64,000 nt of DNA from Eupeodes corollae (taxonomy: Eukaryota; Arthropoda; Insecta; Diptera; Syrphidae), in NCBI RefSeq assembly GCF_945859685.1, contig NC_079147.1, positions 266,714,572 through 266,778,571 on the forward strand, in the 5' to 3' direction. The notes below the pieces were generated by a model. It worked only from the letters and a program-made list of their open reading frames with translations, was not told where the DNA came from and did not search any database. Made by a program: the position numbers and the translations under genes. Below are positions 57,553 to 64,000 of this stretch, in pieces. The first letter of the stretch is position 1. The number at the start of each line of letters is the position of its first letter.

Positions 57553-60335
57553 TTTTTTTTATGAAATTGAAACATAAAACGTATATAACTTGGTTCTTAA
57601 TAACTGCATACTAAAACAATTTTATATATACAACTTAATTTAAAAAAAAATCTCTAACGATCTTAAAATTAAAAATTTGAAATATTAAGTTTTTCTTAAG
57701 AAATTGAGACTAAACCAGTTAAGCACCAATAAAAATGTTTCAAAATAATTTTTTTTTAAGAAAACGGTAAATCTTTGCTTGAATAATGTGTGATAAAATT
57801 GTTTCGCAGCTTATACAAAAAATGTTTTTCAAAATTTAATGAAAATTAAAAAACATTTCCAATTTAATCCTACCAAAACATTTTGGCATATTCCAACACC
57901 AAATATTGATTGCATACTTCTTAATTTTGTTGAAGTTGAAAGTTTTATTTATTGTTTAAATTTTATATAATGTGTACACAATATTTCCGCGTTCCCTAAA
58001 TTTTATTTTCCAATGCAGTTATCTGCTAAAATGTTTTCTACTAGGAATCGATAAATAAAAAGTTTGAATAAATGTAATCAAAATGAAATTCCAAACATTT
58101 TTCAATATGTACTTGACAACATAAAACACAAATTAATTAAAAAGTAGGTATTTTCCAGGTAGAGGCAGGTAGGTACCACAATACCACTATAAATAGATCC
58201 ACCACATCCGCGAAGCAAATATCTCCTCGCTTAATAAATTTCTCTTAATCTCATTAATTGTGCAAAAAATGTTTATTTAATTAACCGAGAGCAAATTTTA
58301 AAGATCACCACCTCCTGCGTTATGGCAAATATAATGATGAAGTTCAAAAAGAACCTCATAGTCATACCATATGATGTCTTAATACCAAATGCGGAGCCAT
58401 TGAATTAAATCGTTTACGATCGATTATAAATTTTTAACTTTTTCTTTTGTTAATTCATAACAAAATGAACACACTGTACACGTACAGTTCATACCTTGTT
58501 GATTTTATAACTTTTTCTTTTTAATAATAATTTACAATGTTTTTAATATTTATGATTGTTGGAATTAAAAGACGGTGGGAGTTTACACAAGGTAAGGAAG
58601 ATCTGAGGCTGCACCCATGCCTCTGTCTATAATATATCTTTTAATGTGGGATATGCCAAAACAATTGCTGGTGATTCGTGTGTATATTCTTATGATATTT
58701 GTTTTTATAGCAATCGATTTATTTGGACGCCATTAATTTCTGTGGTGAGGAAAATAATGAGAGAAATTGATTACAATTGAGATTGTAAGTAAATTGCAGA
58801 TGTTTTCACGCTCATATACATTTTTGTTATTATTACAATTTTTTTCTTTTTTTAATTTCTCATGATTAATTGAATATGATTCAGAATAATTTTAAGCCAT
58901 TCATTGAATTGGAATGTACTCTTGATTGAGTCTTATCGCGATGAAGGTGGATGAAATGGAGGTTTTTGGAGGTATTGTTCAAACCTACAGCAACCTTCTG
59001 AATTTCAATAGTGACTTGACAACTTATTTTCATACTTTTGAAAATTGTCATGATACTTCTAGGGAAACACCACTTCATCCCCAAAAAGGAACTGTATGCC
59101 GTCAGGTGGTGTCATTGGAGTTTTTCTCTTTATCTCCTATCAAAATGAATGTCAGAGTTACAATTTAGAGAGACTTTCTGCAATAATATTACTTTGGTTG
59201 CGTGACATTTAAAACATTACATAGTAATTTAACTTATTGTGTGACAATATTAAGAACTTTAAATTTAAGAATCGTTCTTAGCTTCTATTCTATTTGGCAC
59301 ATCTCATAAAATGTTAAAGGATCATAAAAGTCTGTATATTACATTTAACTAAGTTTAATCAAAAAAATACTTGAATTTGAATGTTAACTTAAGCATCTCT
59401 TAACTTAATCAACCTTAATAACATGCATAACATATTCCCTTAAGAGAAAGTGTGCTCTTTTTATTATATATATGTACAAAGTCCTTCAAATCAACTGTTC
59501 TCAATAAAATAAATTGCTAAGAAAACAATTTTCTAAATTGATTTATCTTTGTATACAAGTGAAAGTGCTGTGTCTTAATCAATTTCTTTGATTTTTAAAG
59601 AGCTTTTCAAATTGTCACCTTCTTAAAAACCCACCAGACAAGACATTACAGACCATCATGATGATGGAAAATTAAGATATAACATTATCTTAACTTAAGT
59701 TTTTCTTTTGATGGTTGATCAAGAACATGAAGTACCTAGATTGTAGAATGTGATGCATTTGATAAATGGGTGATGTATAAAGAATACAATTCTTGTGTTT
59801 AATGGTCCTTGAATTTGATTATACAAAGTAGATACTTTATTAAGCTGACAATTTAGACATTTTATAGTATGTCAAATCTTAAATTTCATTGTATTGAAAG
59901 GGGCTTTAAGTTTGGAAATAATTTACTGAATTTTTTGATACGAACTATTCTTAATGAAATGCACTTGAATGTGTTTCGTTTTTGATAACTTTAAATTATT
60001 AGTGTCAACGCAACTTAAAGTCAATGTCAAAACTGTTAATGTTTGTACATTTGGACTTTTCAATTAAGCTATATGTTAAATCATTTGTTCTAACTTAAAT
60101 ATTTTATAAATAACTAGAAGAGTTAAGGGCGAACGCTGAGTTAAGGGCGAATGCTGAAGTGTGTAGCCTATTCTTTGAAAAAATAGTTCAACGAATCGAT
60201 AGCTGAAAATGAGTTGAATCTATTAACGAACTTGAAAACTATAGGTATCTCGTTTAATAAATCAAATTCTAATAAGCATCTACAAAACTACAAAGCTCTT
60301 AAGTCTTAAATGATGATAGGTTTTGGTAAAATCAA
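57553..60335. other. Anonymous AT-rich DNA
   Basis: No transposon motif or gene recognised. The ORF pair around 58881-59168 on opposite strands has no family signature. Confidence 0.45.
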
Positions 60336-60406
60336 TATACAGGGCTTACCAATAATTGGTTCCATTTAAAAATTTAAAAAATTAGTGTTTTTTACAAAAT
60401 TAATGG

Positions 60407-60915
60407 ATGTTTGTTTCATTGTCAAGAAGAAATTATGCCATTAATAATGTAGACGATATTAGCGAAATAACTCCTGGTTGCCCTACAATATCCTTTAAAT
60501 GTAATGTTTTATGTCAAATAAGAACATTTGAATTTTATACTAAGACGCCAATTATTCGTTTTCATTATTTAAGCAAAAATAAGCTTCTGTCATTGAAAAA
60601 ATATCCTGAAAAATCCACCGAAAAACTTATGCTGACAGAAATTTGTCATTGGAATTGTGTGAAATTGAAACACAAATCAGTGGAACGCTTTGTTTCACTT
60701 TTGAACATGAAAGTATCAGCTGTTTGGAAAATGAATGTCCGTCCGAAAATTGGAAAAACGCATTTTTAGAGAAAAAAAAATGCGCAACTACACTTTTTTC
60801 CTCAAAAAAATACTTTGTGTGTTTTCCGATCGATCACTATATAATTTTTATTTCTAATCAAAGCGAAACACCGTCAAATATCGATTCAAAAACTTTTCCG
60901 GATCGATTACAATGA
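60407..60915 (+). other. Two overlapping unknown ORFs
   Basis: A 120-codon frame (60407-60769; NNVDDISEITPGCPTISFKC) overlaps a 90-codon frame (60643-60915; LENECPSENWKNAFLEKKKC). I recognise neither. Both contain several Cys and are less AT-biased in codon use than random local ORFs. Just upstream, at 60342, TATACAGGGCTTACCAATAA resembles a transposon terminus. A decayed transposon gene with one frameshift is one possibility, chance the other. Confidence 0.25.
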
Positions 60916-61739
60916 TAGCTATAACTGGCGCCTTACAAGATCAAATAACAATGTTTCGGTGGCCAATTGTGATAACATCTTCTTCAAATATTACGATCAG
61001 TATAATTCTCTTGCCAAACTGCGTACTTTAAGTAGAAAGATAGATTTTTTCTTTATTAAACCAGAAAGGATAAAATTTGCCGTCAGCTGGATATGACATT
61101 TCATAAAAAAGAAAATGTAATTAAATTTGCTGACCCGCCCACGCGCTGCTGTGGCTAACGTTTTTTGTCATATCACATTGTTGTAAGTTATTTAAGGGCA
61201 ACTGTGCCAAGGGTACTATAATGCTTTTTTAAATAGATCTCATTTGTAAAAAAAATGGCGATCTTCATGGCGGATTTTCTACTACCGTATGAACGAAGAA
61301 GAAAACGTAAAAGCTTGTATTCAAACTTACTTGTAATTGGAAGGAGAAGGACTTTGAACACAATTGATCAAAATTTTCGTACATCCAAATCGATACAAAA
61401 GAATTAAATTTAAAATGTGTTATTATTTTTATTCAAGTTTGTAACAAATGAGTGTCTTACAAAGTTTTAAGTAAATAATATGTGACAGCTAAAACTATAA
61501 ATGAGAAACCTAGTTTAAATTCTTCTAAAAACAACATTTTTTGTTTTATTTTAAACTATTAATACTTTTAATTTCAATTAAATTTAGCACTAATCTTTGC
61601 ACAATATTTTTGGTCAACTCGTCTTTCGCTAACACAAATATGTTCGACGGTTTTCCTGCAAACTTTCCAGTTAAAATGGAATGTTTTCAGTGATCTTTTT
61701 GGTGACCAAATGTGTAACATTTCATAATTGAGAGGATTC
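60916..61739. other. Unassigned stretch
   Basis: Nothing firmly recognised; slightly less AT-rich near 61120-61160. Confidence 0.35.
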
Positions 61740-61998
61740 AAATTCAGCAGAATACTAATAGGTGGAATTAAAGATATATCGTGACCTTAAGTTAATTTCG
61801 TCAACATCAACATTTTTGTTTGCCAAAATAACACGATGATTGAAGTAAATACTATGCATATCCGGAAAAATACTCCGAATCAATTTATTTTTTTCTTCAA
61901 GAACAGGTACAGAAATTGTCTGGCAGTTAAATGCTTTGCGTATTCGGTTGCAGTTTTACCGTTCCTGATATCTAGTAATTGTTCGGAAAATTGCTGAC
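61740..61998 (-). pseudogene. Pif1/Helitron-like helicase relic
   Basis: The minus strand reads QFSEQLLDIRNGK, then after a frame change KAFNCQTISVPVLEEKNKLI, RSIFPDMHSIYFNHRVILAN and KNVDVDEIN. In Helitron (and related Pif1-type) helicases, the segment after the Walker motifs reads LLDIG.G....P....LI..VFPDI......ERAILAPKNVDVDEIN, so order and spacing agree well. AEFESSQL near 61750 may be the next block. The ATPase motifs and any Rep domain are not found nearby. Confidence 0.6.
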
Positions 61999-63345
61999 AT
62001 TAAAAATTGAAAACAGTAAAATTAACTTCGTTTACTACAAAATAAATTTAACCTATACTTTAGCCTTAGCAACATGTGATGGTTTTGCTATTAAATTGTA
62101 GCTTATATGAAAAGTTTGGAAGTTTGACATAACGCCATCTATTGAATACTTACTCAATTCAGTCAACAGATGTCGCCATCTGTTAAAATCGTTGGGAGCT
62201 AAAAGATAATTGTGACGGTCAAATAATAGAAAAATAATTTGCTATAAAATGATATTGCGATCATAAATTGAGATATAAGCTTTCTTATCTTTCAAGTTGG
62301 ATAAAACTGCGTACTGTGTATGAATTTGATTAAAATCGATTCAGCAGATTAAGAGTCCATCGCGGACAAATATTGTGAAACGTAATTAATAATTTTGAGA
62401 TAAAAAATAGAAATAATTAAATTTATTTGCTTATTTACATATTCCATTATTTGGAACATAAAATCTTTTGATTTTAGGTGATTTAAAACATAAAAGTTAT
62501 TAATTTTGAATTATCAATTAATATCTGATAAGAAGAAGCAGAAGCAGTTACGATAAGCCTGGGCATGATTGCAAAAACTGAAAACAATGAACAAACCCCG
62601 AGTACTTTTTAATATATCGTAGCGACTATGTAACGTCAGAAAACTTCAATGGAAGAAAAACATTCGAATTCTTATAAAATAGAACAATCTGTTACAAAAT
62701 CAAAGATATTTTTGAATTCTTTTCTGTTGCATAGATTACAGGTTTTCTGAAGATCTTCTCTGTGAGGTATGATACTCACATTTAATAACACGAACCTTGC
62801 TTTAAAAATGGTGGAAACATCTTTCTAGCAGGCAGTTGGTGCTACTCTACTAGTTAAGTGCTAGTCATATATTTTGTCGTCCACTTTACCTTTGATCATT
62901 GAAGATAGTCCTTCCAATGGGATAACGTTACTCTTAAAAGATGAAGTACTGTTAACAGTCCAATTTTTATTTCCTGAACACCGTTTAATTTAATAAATAT
63001 GAATTAAAATCAAATATGAGTTTCGCCCCGATGCAATGGTTGGGCTCATCAGAAGATGACCATTGCACCTTGTCTTGACGCATATTTTCTCGAATAAATC
63101 GAGAATCCATATAATATGAGCTACATAGAGCTTCTGTGAATTATATGGTTGCTACAAGTCTTCAGAGAAGATAAATTGTAGCTATTTTTATTTCCTTGCT
63201 ATGGGACATTTGAAGATGAAGTGTTTGACTGTTAACAGTCCATGCTGGTTTATTTTAAATTCATTGTTCATGATTTTAAATCATATTTATTAAACGTTAC
63301 TCTTAGTTTACAATATTGTACGATAAAGTCAGTTGACCCCATTTT
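61999..63345. other. AT-rich DNA with a short diverged duplication
   Basis: 'agatgaagt...ctgttaacagtcca' occurs at about 62939-62962 and 63214-63242, and AACGTTACTCTTA at about 62926 and 63294, so a partly duplicated or folded segment seems present. The rest is unassigned. Confidence 0.3.
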
Positions 63346-63349
63346 TGAA

Positions 63350-63990
63350 AGGAGTAGCATTGGTTTTCAATGATCTTGAAGTTTTTGATCTAAGAGAACT
63401 ATTTTCATTTTTTTTCATCACTTTTATTAAATAGTTTGAATACGTATCAAGGTCTTGCATGTAAGGCATAGTTTTCTAGTAGAGTTTGGTAAATGGAATA
63501 GTTGGTTAAAGAAATATCATTGAACAGCTTACAATTCTTCAATTCACTGCCCAAAACGACTGACCCAAAACGCCTACGCTCGATAACAAATACATATTTT
63601 GAGACGTTGTTTGTCGATCTAACTTTAGTCCTTTTTTCCTTCGCATGTTTGCCAAAGTTTAAGATTGACTAAGGTAATTGAATTCGGTCATCACATCTAT
63701 CTGCTCATTATTGAGTAGCCAAGTTTTTTTCCTGTAGTCTTCCTCTCTGTCGACTATCGAAGATCATGATTTTAGTTAATATGAAGATCCCATACGTACG
63801 TTTGTAATCTATATATTTGAATTTGAAGCAAAAATGGAAGCACCACAGTATGACCCTGTGGTACACCTGCAGACATATTGAACCATTCTGAAAACTTACA
63901 ATCATCGCATACAGCTGCACTTGATGACTCCAGGAAATTCATGTACAAAATTAAAAATTTGTTTGAAACTCCGATCGATACCAGTTAATA
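63350..63990 (-). pseudogene. LINE reverse transcriptase relic
   Basis: The minus strand reads KFSEWFNMSAGVPQG, the GVPQG motif near 63860, then LTKIMIFDSRQRGRL with a frame slip, WLLNNEQIDVMTEFNYL and ILNFGKHAKEKRTK. These match the blocks around and after the catalytic centre of a non-LTR reverse transcriptase (NL.KTK..VF..GG.L......W......I..V..F.YLG). The catalytic Y/FADD segment between them is deleted or unrecognisable. The element continues beyond the window edge or is truncated there. Confidence 0.6.
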
Positions 63991-64000
63991 AATCAATGTG

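Noticed and set aside
62100..62195. 'cgccatctattg' / 'gtcgccatctgtt' pair as a terminal inverted or direct repeat
   Set aside because: Only about ten bases agree and no element boundary or target-site duplication can be drawn.
1..64000. tRNA, rRNA and CRISPR
   Set aside because: I found no cloverleaf with intact A and B boxes, no rRNA-like GC-balanced conserved block and no regularly spaced short direct repeats; the internal units of repeat A are long, diverged tandem units, not a CRISPR.

Overview
The window looks like dipteran (fly) nuclear DNA. It is strongly AT-rich, has no bacterial gene organisation, and carries transposable elements typical of flies: rosa-type and classical mariner transposases, jockey-, RTE- and CR1-like reverse transcriptases, a pogo/Tigger relic and a tRNA-SINE-like repeat. 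I see no convincing host protein-coding gene, rRNA, tRNA or CRISPR array. It is best read as intergenic sequence or a very large intron filled by successive waves of transposons.

Layout. 0-2.1 kb: a decayed endonuclease/reverse-transcriptase retrotransposon. 4.8-18.3 kb: a dispersed AT-rich repeat (called repeat A) in three copies, two of them split by younger retrotransposon insertions, plus repeat B copies, a jockey-like relic, a SINE-like piece and a rosa-type transposase relic. 18.3-25.4 kb: mostly anonymous AT-rich DNA, an island of more mixed sequence (21.8-23.3 kb), a transposase tail and a 566-bp MITE. 25.96-27.26 kb: an apparently complete rosa-type (DD41) mariner-family element, the only intact gene-length ORF in the window (361 aa). 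27.8-30.1 kb: a jockey-like element split by repeat A. 33.4-34.2 kb: another repeat A fragment.

34,179-43,563 is the most unusual object: a 9.4-kb near-perfect palindrome. Two arms of about 3.34 kb flank a 2.7-kb centre. Each arm holds the same broken Tc1/mariner-like transposase gene, itself flanked by roughly 550-bp inverted repeats. The central region holds a decayed gene of an uncharacterised repeat-associated family that looks PIN/FEN-like and ends in a poly-glutamate tail. Both arms share the same inactivating lesions, so one was copied from the other or they convert each other.

44-64 kb: relics of jockey, RTE, CR1-like, pogo, mariner and Pif1/Helitron-like helicase genes, further copies of repeats A and B, and long anonymous AT-rich stretches. 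Nothing here forms a working pathway. The relationships are insertion order and decay: repeat A interrupts jockey and RTE elements and is itself interrupted by CR1-like and endonuclease-type LINEs. The transposase families, especially DD41D, recur in different states of decay. Element boundaries are read by eye and are approximate unless a terminal repeat or target-site duplication fixes them.
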